A DNA stretch of 64,000 bases from Brevundimonas diminuta 3F5N (GTDB lineage: Bacteria > Pseudomonadota > Alphaproteobacteria > Caulobacterales > Caulobacteraceae). This document shows, piece after piece, positions 19,011 to 28,141 of the stretch. Below the pieces are notes generated by a model. It was not told where the DNA came from, searched no databases, and saw only the letters and a list, made by a program, of their open reading frames with translations. A program made the position numbers and the translations under genes. The first letter of the stretch is position 1. Every line of letters starts with the position of its first letter. The DNA is taken from positions 62,001-126,000 of the forward strand of contig NZ_FUIE01000020.1 of NCBI RefSeq assembly GCF_900163625.1. The letters run 5' to 3'.

Positions 19011-19465
19011 ACCGCGCGCACCTTCAGCAGGGGGCCGGAGACCGATTCGATGATCACGCTCTCGCCCGCCAGGGGCGAAGCGCCCTCGATCTCAGCAGGC
19101 CATTCCGATCCCGACACGAAAACCCGACCGCGCCCGCCGACAAAGGCTTCGACCACGCGCGCGCGTTCGCCTACCAGACGGACGTCACGATCATTGATGT
19201 CGGGCTGATCCTTGGGATTGACCCGCTTGATCAGGCGACGCGACAGGATGGTCGATGCCACCGTCAGCGCCGCAAAGACGCCGATCTCGACCGGCAGGCC
19301 CAGTTGCGGCGCCAGGGCGGACAACAGGGCCGTCAGCCCCGCCGCCACCGCCGGCCACAACAGCCATTCGGTCGAGGCCGCCGCCTCTATCCCCAGCAGC
19401 ACCACGCCGATCGCCAGCCAAAGCCAGAACGGCTGGGCGGCGTAGAGGGAGACGAACCAGTCCAT
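19007..19465 (-). CDS. NfeD-family membrane protein, short form
   Basis: A 152-residue protein with two or three membrane helices ([48 protein letters not shown]) followed by a C-terminal OB-fold ([23 protein letters not shown]). This is the short NfeD type that always pairs with a Band-7/SPFH protein. It starts three bases after the QmcA-like gene, on the same transcript. The pair forms membrane microdomain assemblies; the precise function is not settled. Confidence 0.9.
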   Translation of the reverse strand: MDWFVSLYAAQPFWLWLAIGVVLLGIEAAASTEWLLWPAVAAGLTALLSALAPQLGLPVEIGVFAALTVASTILSRRLIKRVNPKDQPDINDRDVRLVGERARVVEAFVGGRGRVFVSGSEWPAEIEGASPLAGESVIIESVSGPLLKVRAV

Positions 19466-19468
19466 GGC

Positions 19469-20464
19469 TTACTCCGTCGTCGGCACGGAGCCGCCCGAAC
19501 GACGCGGCGCGGCGCGCGCGGCGGTCTGGCGCGCGTCCGTGCGGACCTGCTGTTGCTCCCTGGCCAGGCCGACCAGTTCGCCGACGCCCGCGATGGTGCC
19601 GACCAGCGCGCCCATTTCCGACGGCACGATGACCGTCTTCTGCTGCGGGCTGCGGGCCAGTTCGGCAAAGGCCTCCACATACTTCTGCGCCACAAAGTAG
19701 TTGATGGCGTTGACGTCGCCGCGAGCGATCGCTTCGGACACCATGGCGGTGGCCTTGGCCTCGGCCTCGGCTTCACGTTCACGAGCCTCTGCGTCGCGGA
19801 AGGCGGCTTCCTTGCGGCCTTCGGCTTCCAGGATCGCAGCCTGCTTGGCGCCCTCGGCGCGGGCGATGGCGGCCTGCTTCTCGCCGTCCGCCTCGGTGAT
19901 GACAGCGCGGCGTTCGCGCTCCGCCTTCATCTGGCGGGCCATGGCGTTGGTGATGTCCACCGGCGGCGTCAGGTCCTTGATCTCAATGCGGTTGGCCTTG
20001 ATGCCCCACGGCTCGGTCGCGGCGTCGATGACGTGCAGCAGGCGCGTGTTGATGGCGTCGCGCTGCGACAGCACCTCGTCCAGTTCCATCGAGCCGACCA
20101 CGGTCCGCAGATTGGTCATGCAAAGTTGGGCGATGGCGTAAGGCAGGTTATCGACGCGATAGGCGGCGCGTGCGGCGTCCATCACCTGAATGAAGACGAT
20201 GCCGTCCACCTTCACCATGGCGTTGTCCTTGGTGATGACCTCTTGGGTCGGGACGTCCAGCACCTGCTCCATCATGTTCATGCGGTGGCCGACGCGCTCG
20301 ACGAACGGGGTCAGGATGTGGATGCCCGGCGTGAGGGTCTTGGTGTATTTGCCGAACCGTTCCACCGTGAATTCACGCCCTTGCGGCACGATCTTGATCA
20401 CGCTGAACAGGAAGATGATCGCGAACACCGCGAACATCACAAAGAAAATCAGCGAAAAATTCAT
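19469..20464 (-). CDS. qmcA: SPFH/Band-7 membrane protein, QmcA-like
   Basis: A 331-residue stomatin-like protein. One N-terminal membrane helix (FFVMFAVFAIIFLFSVI) is followed by the Band-7 domain (VERFGKYTKTLTPGIHILTPFVERV, TKDNAMVKVDGIVFIQV, RTVVGSMELDEVLSQRD) and a long coiled-coil rich in Ala, Glu and Arg (about residues 200-270). The end TVIVPSEMGALVGTIAG is typical. The operon with NfeD is the standard YbbK/NfeD arrangement. Confidence 0.92.
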   Translation of the reverse strand: MNFSLIFFVMFAVFAIIFLFSVIKIVPQGREFTVERFGKYTKTLTPGIHILTPFVERVGHRMNMMEQVLDVPTQEVITKDNAMVKVDGIVFIQVMDAARAAYRVDNLPYAIAQLCMTNLRTVVGSMELDEVLSQRDAINTRLLHVIDAATEPWGIKANRIEIKDLTPPVDITNAMARQMKAERERRAVITEADGEKQAAIARAEGAKQAAILEAEGRKEAAFRDAEAREREAEAEAKATAMVSEAIARGDVNAINYFVAQKYVEAFAELARSPQQKTVIVPSEMGALVGTIAGVGELVGLAREQQQVRTDARQTAARAAPRRSGGSVPTTE

Positions 20465-20489
20465 AAGGCCCTCCAGTTGGACCGGGAGC

Positions 20490-20942
20490 TTAATCGCCGC
20501 AGCCGTCCCGCGCCACCGAATCCGGTTCCGTCAGCATGACATCCGCGTCAGCCATCCTGCGCGCCATGCGAATGATGCGTCGCGTCTCGTCCCAATCCAC
20601 CTTGGCCAGAGCCGCCTCGAACGGGAAAAAGACCGCTTCGGCGGCGTCGTCGCCAGCGACCGGCTCGCCGGACATCCAGACCGCCGCATAGTCGATTAGG
20701 ACATAGTGCCGCCCCGCCTCGGGAAAGAGGCCGTCCACCACGTCGACCAGACCGATCAGTTCGGCCTCCACGCCCGTCTCCTCGCGCAGTTCGCGCAGGG
20801 CGGCGTCAGCCAGGCGTTCGCCCGGCTCCAGTCGGCCGCCAGGCAGGCTCCACTCCCCCACACGAGGCGGCGTGCCGCGCCGGATCAGCAGCACTTCATC
20901 GCCTTTCAAACACACTACGCCCACGGCCGGCGTCGGAATCAT
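20490..20942 (-). CDS. Nudix hydrolase
   Basis: A 150-residue protein with an intact Nudix box, from GGRLEPGE through [10 protein letters not shown], which binds Mg and cleaves nucleoside diphosphates linked to another group. The start is placed at [14 protein letters not shown], since the first strand of the fold begins here; the frame extends 17 codons further without support. The WSLPGG entry resembles ADP-ribose pyrophosphatases and NADH hydrolases, but the substrate is not determinable. It lies 25 bases before the QmcA gene on the same strand and could be co-transcribed. Confidence 0.88.
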   Translation of the reverse strand: MIPTPAVGVVCLKGDEVLLIRRGTPPRVGEWSLPGGRLEPGERLADAALRELREETGVEAELIGLVDVVDGLFPEAGRHYVLIDYAAVWMSGEPVAGDDAAEAVFFPFEAALAKVDWDETRRIIRMARRMADADVMLTEPDSVARDGCGD

Positions 20943-21019
20943 GTTTTGCCCTTGAATTGACCGCCAGAAGGCAAGGTTTTGCGCTTCCACCACGGGCTGC
21001 CTTTTGCCACAAGGCCGAT

Positions 21020-22423
21020 ATGACCCTCCCGACGCCAGAATCCCTCGCTGAACTCAAGGCCGCCCTGCCCGGCGCCTGGACCCAGGACGCCGCCGAAATG
21101 GCGCCGTGGCTGACCGAATGGCGCGGCCGCTGGACGGGGCAGACGCCGCTGCTGCTGCAACCGCGTACGACCGAGGAAGTCGCCCGCGCCGTCGAGATCT
21201 GCGCCCGTCACGGCACAGCCGTGGTGACGCAGGGCGGCGGCACCGGACTGGTCGGCGGCCAGATCCCTTATGGCGAGGTTCTGCTGTCCACGCGCAAGCT
21301 GCGGACGGTGCGCGACGTGACGCCGCTGGACGACGCCATGACGGTCGAGGCGGGCGTAACCCTGCTCGAGGCGCAGGAACTAGCGAAGGAGAAGGACCGC
21401 TTCTTTCCCCTCAGCCTCGCGGCCGAGGGTTCGGCCACCATTGGCGGCGTGATCTCGACCAATGCGGGCGGCACAGCCGTCCTGCGTTACGGCATGATGC
21501 GCGATCTGGTGCTGGGCATCGAGGCGGTCATGCCCGACGGTCAGGTGTTCAACGGCCTGAAACGCCTGCGCAAGGACAACACCGGCTATGACCTGAAGCA
21601 GCTGTTCATCGGCGCCGAAGGCACCCTGGGCGTCATCACGGCGGCGACGCTGAAGCTGTTCCCCATCATGCGCAGCCGCGCCACCGCCATCGTCGGCCTG
21701 GAAAGCCACCACGACGCCGTCGTTCTGCTGGCCCGCGCCAAGGCCGAGACGGGCGGCGGGGTCGAGGCGTTCGAGCTGATGAAGCGGCTGGGCATGAGCC
21801 TGGTGCTGAAGAACATCCCCGACACGCGCGAGCCGCTGGAATCGACGCCGCCCTGGTATGTGCTGATCGAACTGACCTCGGGCGAGCCGAACGGCGCCGA
21901 GGCGGCGATGGAGCGCCTGCTGACCGCCGCCTTCGAGGAAGGCCTGATCATGGACGCCGCCATCGCCCAGAACGACGCCCAGAAGGCCGAATTCTGGCGT
22001 CTGCGCGAAGAGCACTCGGCCGCGCTCAAACCGGAAGGCGGCGGATGGAAGCACGACGTTTCGGTGCCCGTCTCGCGAATCGCGGACTTCATCGACGAGG
22101 CGACAGCCGCGGTTGAAAAATTCCACCCCGGTTGTCGGGTGTCGGTCTTCGGCCACGTCGGCGACGGCAATCTTCACTATGATGTGATCCCCGGCGTCGG
22201 CGAAGACGTGCCCGCCTTCATCGCGCGCTGGATGGAAGGGTCAGAGGTCGTGCATGACGTGGTCGCCCGCTACGATGGGTCGATTTCCGCTGAACACGGT
22301 CTGGGGCGGCTGAAAACCGACGAGGCCCGGCGTTATAAATCACCGCTTGAAATCGCAACGATGCAGGCGATCCGTCAGGCCATCGATCCGCAGCGGATCA
22401 TGAACCCAGCGGTCCTCTTCTGA
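21020..22423 (+). CDS. FAD-linked oxidoreductase, D-lactate / 2-hydroxyglutarate dehydrogenase type
   Basis: A 467-residue vanillyl-alcohol-oxidase-fold enzyme. The FAD-binding PCMH domain shows [38 protein letters not shown] and [18 protein letters not shown]. The C-terminal substrate domain ends with [13 protein letters not shown] and the [13 protein letters not shown] motif of GlcD/D2HGDH enzymes, then [13 protein letters not shown]. It likely oxidises a D-2-hydroxy acid, passing electrons to a quinone, cytochrome or flavoprotein. The start is MTLPTPESL; an upstream extension in frame reads through the divergent Nudix leader and is not supported. Confidence 0.93.
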   Translation: MTLPTPESLAELKAALPGAWTQDAAEMAPWLTEWRGRWTGQTPLLLQPRTTEEVARAVEICARHGTAVVTQGGGTGLVGGQIPYGEVLLSTRKLRTVRDVTPLDDAMTVEAGVTLLEAQELAKEKDRFFPLSLAAEGSATIGGVISTNAGGTAVLRYGMMRDLVLGIEAVMPDGQVFNGLKRLRKDNTGYDLKQLFIGAEGTLGVITAATLKLFPIMRSRATAIVGLESHHDAVVLLARAKAETGGGVEAFELMKRLGMSLVLKNIPDTREPLESTPPWYVLIELTSGEPNGAEAAMERLLTAAFEEGLIMDAAIAQNDAQKAEFWRLREEHSAALKPEGGGWKHDVSVPVSRIADFIDEATAAVEKFHPGCRVSVFGHVGDGNLHYDVIPGVGEDVPAFIARWMEGSEVVHDVVARYDGSISAEHGLGRLKTDEARRYKSPLEIATMQAIRQAIDPQRIMNPAVLF

Positions 22424-22518
22424 TGATTGACGACCGTATGTGACGTTTCAGGCGGTTCAAAACGTCGTCGAAGCGGCCTATGAGGCCCGCTCTTGAGACG
22501 CATAGGGAGTCGATCGTT

Positions 22519-23292
22519 TTGCTGATCGTCCTGTCCCCGGCCAAAAAGCTGGACTTCAACCCGCCCGCCACCGACGCCCCCGTGACGCCACGGCGATGCG
22601 CTGATGAGACCGCCGAACTGGCCAAGGTGACGCGAGGGCTGAGCCGTGCGGACTTGCGCCGCCTGATGTCGATCTCCGACGCCCTGGCTGAGTTGAACTA
22701 TCAGCGCTTCCAGGCTTTCGACAATGAAACACCGGAGGGCGCGCTGCAGGCCGTCTTCGCCTTCGCCGGCGATGTCTATGAAGGGTTGTCGGCCCGCACC
22801 CTGTCGGCCGACGACCTGACGTGGGCTCAGGACCACCTGCGTATTCTCTCGGGCTTCTACGGCCTGCTGCGGCCGCTGGATGCGATTCAGCCCTATCGGC
22901 TGGAGATGGGCATCCGGTTGAAGACCAAGCGCGGCGCCACCCTCTATGACTTCTGGGGCGAGCGCATCTCGCTGCGCCTGAACGAAGACGCCGAAAAGCT
23001 GTCCGAACAGACCCTGGTGAACCTAGCCAGCCATGAGTATTTCGGCGCGGTCGACGCCAGGGCGCTGAAACTGCCGGTCGTGACTCCGCACTTCAAGGAA
23101 AAGAAGGACGGCGAGGCCCGCATCATCTCCTTCTACGCCAAGAAGGCGCGCGGCGGTATGGCCCGTTTCGCCATCGAGAACCGGCTCGAAAAGGTCGAAG
23201 ACCTGAAGGCCTTCGATCGCGACGGCTACCGCTTCGACAAGAGCCTATCGACGGACACGGACTGGATATTCATCAGGGAAGGAAAATCCTGA
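22519..23292 (+). CDS. yaaA: YaaA-family peroxide stress protein (UPF0246)
   Basis: A 257-residue protein with the family signatures IVLSPAKKLDF at the start, GLYEG-like AGDVYEGLSA, ILSGFYGLLRPLD, PYRLEMG, YDFWGERI, NLASHEYF, FKEKKDGEARIISFYAKKARG. In E. coli YaaA lowers free iron during peroxide stress and binds DNA. The start is a TTG with AGGGAG nine bases upstream; no ATG fits the conserved beginning. It stands between the FAD oxidase and 3-hydroxybutyrate dehydrogenase genes. Confidence 0.93.
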   Translation: MLIVLSPAKKLDFNPPATDAPVTPRRCADETAELAKVTRGLSRADLRRLMSISDALAELNYQRFQAFDNETPEGALQAVFAFAGDVYEGLSARTLSADDLTWAQDHLRILSGFYGLLRPLDAIQPYRLEMGIRLKTKRGATLYDFWGERISLRLNEDAEKLSEQTLVNLASHEYFGAVDARALKLPVVTPHFKEKKDGEARIISFYAKKARGGMARFAIENRLEKVEDLKAFDRDGYRFDKSLSTDTDWIFIREGKS

Positions 23293-23357
23293 TCGCCAGA
23301 TTGAACGACTGCGGTTAGGTTGCATTGCAGCATCATCATCCACGGGTTCTTTCTGTC

Positions 23358-24155
23358 ATGTTCGCGATGAACGATCTCAAGGGCCGCGTCGCGGTCGTAT
23401 CCGGCTCGACCTCGGGCATCGGACTGGCGCTGGCGCGGGCCGTGGCCTTGTGCGGCGGCGATGTGGTGCTGAACGGCCTGGGCGACCCCGTCGTCATTGA
23501 GAAGACGCGCGCGGACCTGGCCGCCGAAACCGGCGTGCGCGTCCTCTATCATCCCGCCGACATGACCCAGCCGGATCAGATCGAGGACATGATCGCCACG
23601 GCGCATCGCGAACTGGGCCGCCTCGACATCCTGGTCAACAACGCCGGCATCCAGCACGTCGAGGCCGTCGAAAACTTCCCCGCCGATGCATGGGAGAAGA
23701 TCATCGCCATCAATCTGTCCTCGACCTTCTACGCCACCAAGGCGGCGATTCCGATCATGAAGGCGCAAGGGCGCGGGCGGATCATCAACATCGCCTCGGC
23801 CCACGGTCTGGTCGCCAGCCCGTTCAAGTCCGCCTATGTCGCCGCCAAGCACGGGGTGATCGGCTTCACCAAGACGGTGGCGCTGGAGTTGGCGCAGGAT
23901 AACATCACCTGCAACGCCATCTGCCCCGGCTTCGTCGAGACGCCGATCGTCGCCAAACAGATTGAGGATCAGGCCCGCACCCGCGGCATGAGCGAGGAAG
24001 ACGTGATGAAGAACGTCATCCTGGGCTCGCAGCCGACCAAGCGTTTCGTCACGACTGACGAGCTGGCGGGCATCTTCCTCTATCTGGCGTCGGACCTCGG
24101 CGCCTCGGCCAACGGCGCTCACTTCTCCATCGACGGCGGCTGGACGGCCCAATAG
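23358..24155 (+). CDS. bdhA: 3-hydroxybutyrate dehydrogenase (SDR family)
   Basis: A 265-residue short-chain dehydrogenase. Cofactor site SGSTSGIGLALARA, NNAGIQHV, the catalytic Ser in NIASAHGLVAS, YVAAKHG with the Tyr/Lys pair, and the lid CPGFVETPIVAKQIEDQA are typical of D-3-hydroxybutyrate dehydrogenases that link ketone body and poly-hydroxybutyrate breakdown to acetoacetate. Start at ATG 23358 or at 23367, three codons on. A patatin-like gene follows on the same strand after 39 bases that hold a small CGGCC/GGCCG hairpin; this pairing is seen in other alphaproteobacteria and fits lipid or PHB turnover. Confidence 0.9.
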   Translation: MFAMNDLKGRVAVVSGSTSGIGLALARAVALCGGDVVLNGLGDPVVIEKTRADLAAETGVRVLYHPADMTQPDQIEDMIATAHRELGRLDILVNNAGIQHVEAVENFPADAWEKIIAINLSSTFYATKAAIPIMKAQGRGRIINIASAHGLVASPFKSAYVAAKHGVIGFTKTVALELAQDNITCNAICPGFVETPIVAKQIEDQARTRGMSEEDVMKNVILGSQPTKRFVTTDELAGIFLYLASDLGASANGAHFSIDGGWTAQ

Positions 24156-24194
24156 GTTTCACTCGGCCATAAGGGCCGCAAGACGGAGAGTTTG

Positions 24195-25220
24195 ATGGCG
24201 ACAAAGCGCAAACCCGTCTGTCTGGCCTTGCAGGGTGGCGGCGCCCACGGCGCCTTCCAATGGGGCGTGCTGGACCGGCTGCTTGAAGCCGATGTGCTGG
24301 ACGTGCGCGCCGTCACCGCCGCCTCAGCCGGGGCGATGAACGCCGCCGCCCTGATCACCGGGCTGGAGCGCGGCGGCGCAGAAGGCGGGCGTGAAGCTCT
24401 CGATTATTTGTGGCGCGAGGTGAACCAGTCCGGCGGCCGCAATGTCTTCGGCGACAGCTCCGTTTGGTCCAAGGCACTGACGCCCGACTGGCTGAAGGGC
24501 ACGCCGATGTGGCAGGCAGGTCAAACCCTGGCTCTGTCGATGAGCCCCTATTCCTTCAACCCCTTCAATCTGAACCCATTGCGTCGGGTGCTGGAGACGG
24601 CGGTGGATTTCGAGGCCCTACGCACGTCCTCCATCCGCATGTTCGTCTCGACGACTGCTGTGCGCGCGGGTCGATCTCGCATCTTCAAGTCCGATGAAAT
24701 GGCGCCCGAGGTGCTGCTGGCCTCGGCTTGCCTGCCCCAACTGTTCCAGGCGGTCGAGATCGAAGGCGAACCCTATTGGGACGGCGGTTATCTGGCCAAT
24801 CCGGCGCTGTGGCCCCTGTTCTACACTGACACGCCGGACGATATTCTGCTTCTGCCGCTCAACCCGTTCCAGCGTGACGAGCCGCCGCGCGAAGCAGGCG
24901 ACATCAACGACCGGCTGAACGAGATCGTCTTCAACGCCCCGTTGGTCGCCGAACTGAGGGCCATCGCCTTCGTCCAGGACCTGATCGCCGAGGGCAAGCT
25001 GAAGCCCGGCGAGGACCGACGGCGCAGCATCCGCATCCACGTCATCGAGGCCGACGAATGGCTGGGAGATGAGTCGCTGCACTCCAAATTCGACACGGAG
25101 TGGACCTATCTGAACAAGCTGAAGCAGCACGGCCGGACAGCCGCCGAGGCATGGCTTGAAAGCTGCCTGCCAAAGGTCGGCAAGGCGTCCAGCGTGGATA
25201 TAAAGGCGCGGTTTCTTTAG
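24195..25220 (+). CDS. Patatin-like phospholipase
   Basis: A 341-residue acyl hydrolase. The oxyanion hole GGGAHGAFQWG, nucleophile elbow TAASAGAMNA (GxSxG class) and the catalytic Asp in YWDGGYLANPA are intact, giving a Ser-Asp dyad. A C-terminal region after about residue 220 (NDRLNEIVFNAPLVAELRAI) matches the extra domain found in bacterial patatins of this type. No signal peptide is seen, so it probably acts in the cytoplasm or at the inner membrane face. Start is the ATG after TTTG; GGAGAG lies close upstream. Its stop overlaps that of the convergent tsaC. Confidence 0.9.
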   Translation: MATKRKPVCLALQGGGAHGAFQWGVLDRLLEADVLDVRAVTAASAGAMNAAALITGLERGGAEGGREALDYLWREVNQSGGRNVFGDSSVWSKALTPDWLKGTPMWQAGQTLALSMSPYSFNPFNLNPLRRVLETAVDFEALRTSSIRMFVSTTAVRAGRSRIFKSDEMAPEVLLASACLPQLFQAVEIEGEPYWDGGYLANPALWPLFYTDTPDDILLLPLNPFQRDEPPREAGDINDRLNEIVFNAPLVAELRAIAFVQDLIAEGKLKPGEDRRRSIRIHVIEADEWLGDESLHSKFDTEWTYLNKLKQHGRTAAEAWLESCLPKVGKASSVDIKARFL

Positions 25221-26155
25221 CCCACGAAGCCCGCCGCTCGACGCAGGCGGTCGTTGATCGCTTCGCCCAGCCCCTTGGCCGGAATGGGCGACACGGCGAT
25301 CCCGGCGGGCTTTGTGCGATCCGCCTCACGCAACAGGCGGAACAGATTGGCCGCCGCCTCGCGCAGGTCGCCGGTCGGGCTGAGACTCCAGCGCGGGTCG
25401 CCGACGCCAGCGCCGAAGCCCAGCAGGATTTCGCAGTCCCTGACGCCCTCCGCCTCAATCCGCACCGGCGCGTCGGGCGCATAGTGCAGCGCCAGACGCC
25501 CCGGAGAGCGATGCCCCTGCCCGCCTTCAGCCAGCGGCCCGACAACCGCCTCGATCTCTTCGCGCGTGACGGAGCCGGGACGCAGCAGGGCGACCTGACC
25601 GTCCAGCACCGAGACGACCGTGCTTTCCACCCCCACGGCGCAGGGGCCGCCATCGACAGCCGCGCCCACCGCGTGGCCCGTCTCTTCCAGAGCGTCATCG
25701 AAGGTCGTCGGACTGGGCCGTCCCGAGCGATTGGCCGAGGGCGCGACGACAGGCCCGCCAAATGCGCCGATGACCGCCCGCGCGCGCGGATGCCCCGGCA
25801 CGCGCACCGCCACGCTGTCTAGCCCCGCCCGCGCCAGATCACTCACCCGTTCACGATCGCGCACCGGCGCCACGATGGTCAGCGGTCCCGGCCAGAACGC
25901 CTCAGCCAGCGCCCGCGCCTTTGCGTCGAACACGGCGATCGCCTCGGCGTCCACGGCGTTGGCGACATGGGCGATCAGGGGATTGAAGCGCGGCCGCCCC
26001 TTGGCCTCGAAGATTCGCGCCACCGCCTGCGGGTTGGAAGCGTCAGCCGCCAGTCCATAGACCGTCTCGGTCGGCAGGATGACCAGACGCCCCGTTTTCA
26101 GCGCCTCGGCGGCGATTTCGGGGCTGTCGCCCCTGGCGGGTCGGTCGGCGGGCAC
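25217..26155 (-). CDS. tsaC: L-threonylcarbamoyladenylate synthase (Sua5/YrdC family)
   Basis: A 312-residue Sua5-type enzyme that makes threonylcarbamoyl-AMP for t6A in tRNAs reading ANN codons. The YrdC domain shows GRLVILPTETVYGLAADA, FEAKGRPRFNPLIAHV, WPGPLTIV, VAVRVPGHP and APSANRSGRPSPT. A C-terminal Sua5 domain follows from about residue 205 (LALHYAPDAPVRIEAEG), so this is the long form and not plain TsaC. The start is GTG at 26155 with AAGGAAAGG upstream; an upstream in-frame stretch has no support. Confidence 0.92.
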   Translation of the reverse strand: MPADRPARGDSPEIAAEALKTGRLVILPTETVYGLAADASNPQAVARIFEAKGRPRFNPLIAHVANAVDAEAIAVFDAKARALAEAFWPGPLTIVAPVRDRERVSDLARAGLDSVAVRVPGHPRARAVIGAFGGPVVAPSANRSGRPSPTTFDDALEETGHAVGAAVDGGPCAVGVESTVVSVLDGQVALLRPGSVTREEIEAVVGPLAEGGQGHRSPGRLALHYAPDAPVRIEAEGVRDCEILLGFGAGVGDPRWSLSPTGDLREAAANLFRLLREADRTKPAGIAVSPIPAKGLGEAINDRLRRAAGFVG

Positions 26156-26292
26156 GGTCGGCCTTTCCTTACGCGGCGTCAGCCGTTCAAACAGAGGGCC
26201 ACAGTGCGCGGAAACTCGACCAAAGTCCAAGCAGGCTTGCGCCCGGCGACGCGGCGGCCGACAGAAGCGCAACGTCTTTCTGAGGATAACCG

Positions 26293-28077
26293 ATGAGCTA
26301 CCGCGCCCCCGTCCGTGACATCGCCTTCGCCCTCGACGCCGTGGCCGGGATCGGCCAGGTGGCGGCGACCGGCGCCTTTCCCGATTACGACGCCGATGTC
26401 GCCTCGGCCGTGCTGGACGCCGCCGGTCAGTTTTCGGAAGAGGTTCTGGCTCCGCTGAACCGACCCGGCGATCTGGCGGGCGCCAAATACGCCAACGGCG
26501 CCGTGACGGCCGCCCCCGGTTTCGCCGACGCCTATCAGCAGTTTGCAGCGGGCGGCTGGACCAGCCTGACCGCCTCGGTCGAGGCCGGCGGTCAGGCCCT
26601 GCCCAAGGCGCTGGAGCTGGCCGCCTATGAAACCGTCCACTCGGCCAACATGGCCTTCGGCCTGTGTCCCATGCTGTCGCTGGCCTCCATCGAGGCGCTG
26701 GAGCAGGTCGGCAACGAACACCAGAAGGCGACCTATCTGCCCAAGCTGGTCAGCGGCGAATGGACCGGCGCCATGGTGCTGACCGAACCGCACGCCGGGT
26801 CTGATCTCGGCGCCCTGACGGCGACGGCGGTTCCCAACGGCGACGGAACTTATGCCCTGACCGGCCAGAAGATCTTCATCACCTGGGGCGACCACGACGC
26901 CACGGACAACATCGTACATCTGGTGCTGGCCCGCCTGCCCGACGCGCCTGCGGGTCCGAAGGGCATCAGCCTGTTCCTGACGCCCAAGTTCGCGGTCAAC
27001 GCCGACGGTTCGCTGGGCGAACGCAACGCCTTCCGCCCGGTCGGCGTCGAGCACAAGCTGGGCATCCACGCCTCGCCCACCTGCGTCATGAGCTATGAAG
27101 GCGCCCGCGCTGAACTGGTCGGGCAGCCGAACCAGGGTCTGGCCCATATGTTCGTCATGATGAACGCGGCGCGTCTGGCCGTCGGCGTCGAAGGCGTCGG
27201 CATCGCCGAGCGCGCCTATCAGCACGCCCTGGCCTATGCGCTGGAACGCCGTCAGGGCCGCAGCGCCTGGACCGGCGAGAAGGACGCGCCGATCTTCGAC
27301 CACCCCGACGTGCGCCGGATGCTTTCGGTGATGAAGGCCAAGGTCGCCGCCGCCCGCGCCATCTGCCTGTCGACCGGCGTCGCCGCCGACCTGGCCCGCC
27401 ACGCCGCCACTGAGGAAGAGCGCAAGGCGTGGAAGGGTCGCGAAGATCTGTTCACCCCCATCGCCAAGGCCTGGTCCACCGACGTCGGCTGCGAGGTCGC
27501 CTCAATGGGCGTTCAGGTCCACGGCGGCATGGGCTTCATCGAGGAAACCGGCGCGGCCCAATACTATCGCGACGCCCGCATCACCCCGATCTACGAAGGC
27601 ACCAACGGCATTCAGGCCATGGATCTGGTGGGACGCAAACTGTCGATGGACGGCGGCGAGTCGGCCAAGGCCCTGATCGCCGAAATGAAGGCCACGCTGG
27701 CCCAAATCGATCGCCTGTATGCCGGCAAGCCGGTCGAGCGCTTCGCCACCGCCATCGAGGCGGTCGAGGACGCCACCCTGTGGCTTCTGGACGCCAAGTC
27801 GGACCCGGCCCGCGCGGCCGACGTGCTGGCGGGCGCTGACGCCTATCTGAAACTGATGGGCGACGTGGTCGGCGGCTGGATGCTGGCCAAGGGCGCCCTG
27901 GCGGCCAAGGCGAAACTGGACGCCAATGACGGCGACGCCGCCTGGCTGCAGGGCAAGCTGGACCTCTATGAAGTCTACGCCGCCAACGTCCTGGGCCACG
28001 TCTCCAGCCGTCTGGCCGCCGTGGGACAGGGCGGCGATCTGCTGCAACGGATGAGCGTTGAAGCCCTGGCGGGCTGA
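26293..28077 (+). CDS. Acyl-CoA dehydrogenase, DmdC-like long form
   Basis: A 594-residue FAD enzyme. The dehydrogenase core shows VLTEPHAGSDLGALTATA, the GQKIFITWGDHD segment, and QVHGGMGFIEETGAAQYYRDARITPIYEGTNGIQ split across the C-terminal helices, with the likely catalytic Glu in IYEGTN. A further C-terminal domain (from about residue 470) is typical of DmdC, the 3-methylmercaptopropionyl-CoA dehydrogenase, and of related enzymes of unknown acyl-CoA preference. No DMSP gene is next to it, but a DmdB-like CoA ligase lies at 44065. AGGAT before ATG. Confidence 0.92.
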   Translation: MSYRAPVRDIAFALDAVAGIGQVAATGAFPDYDADVASAVLDAAGQFSEEVLAPLNRPGDLAGAKYANGAVTAAPGFADAYQQFAAGGWTSLTASVEAGGQALPKALELAAYETVHSANMAFGLCPMLSLASIEALEQVGNEHQKATYLPKLVSGEWTGAMVLTEPHAGSDLGALTATAVPNGDGTYALTGQKIFITWGDHDATDNIVHLVLARLPDAPAGPKGISLFLTPKFAVNADGSLGERNAFRPVGVEHKLGIHASPTCVMSYEGARAELVGQPNQGLAHMFVMMNAARLAVGVEGVGIAERAYQHALAYALERRQGRSAWTGEKDAPIFDHPDVRRMLSVMKAKVAAARAICLSTGVAADLARHAATEEERKAWKGREDLFTPIAKAWSTDVGCEVASMGVQVHGGMGFIEETGAAQYYRDARITPIYEGTNGIQAMDLVGRKLSMDGGESAKALIAEMKATLAQIDRLYAGKPVERFATAIEAVEDATLWLLDAKSDPARAADVLAGADAYLKLMGDVVGGWMLAKGALAAKAKLDANDGDAAWLQGKLDLYEVYAANVLGHVSSRLAAVGQGGDLLQRMSVEALAG

Positions 28078-28100
28078 TCGCCGTTCTATGACTTGAGCGT

Positions 28101-28139
28101 AAAGCGCCTCCTGTGCCACCTAGGCGCGGGAGGCGTTTC
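28101..28139 (+). terminator. Hairpin after the acyl-CoA dehydrogenase that also covers the ribosome site of the next gene
   Basis: CGCCTCC (28105-28111) pairs with GGAGGCG (28129-28135), with flanking AAA and TTT making it terminator-like. The right arm contains GGGAGG, the ribosome-binding site of the secreted protein gene starting at 28142. Folding would end the upstream transcript and hide the site in read-through RNA. Confidence 0.5.
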
Positions 28140-28141
28140 GT

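Noticed and set aside
18671-20539. 622-codon open frame on the plus strand
   Set aside because: It runs over rnhA, NfeD and QmcA in the wrong frame or strand, and its product is His/Arg/Gln-rich low-complexity, as expected of a GC-rich shadow.
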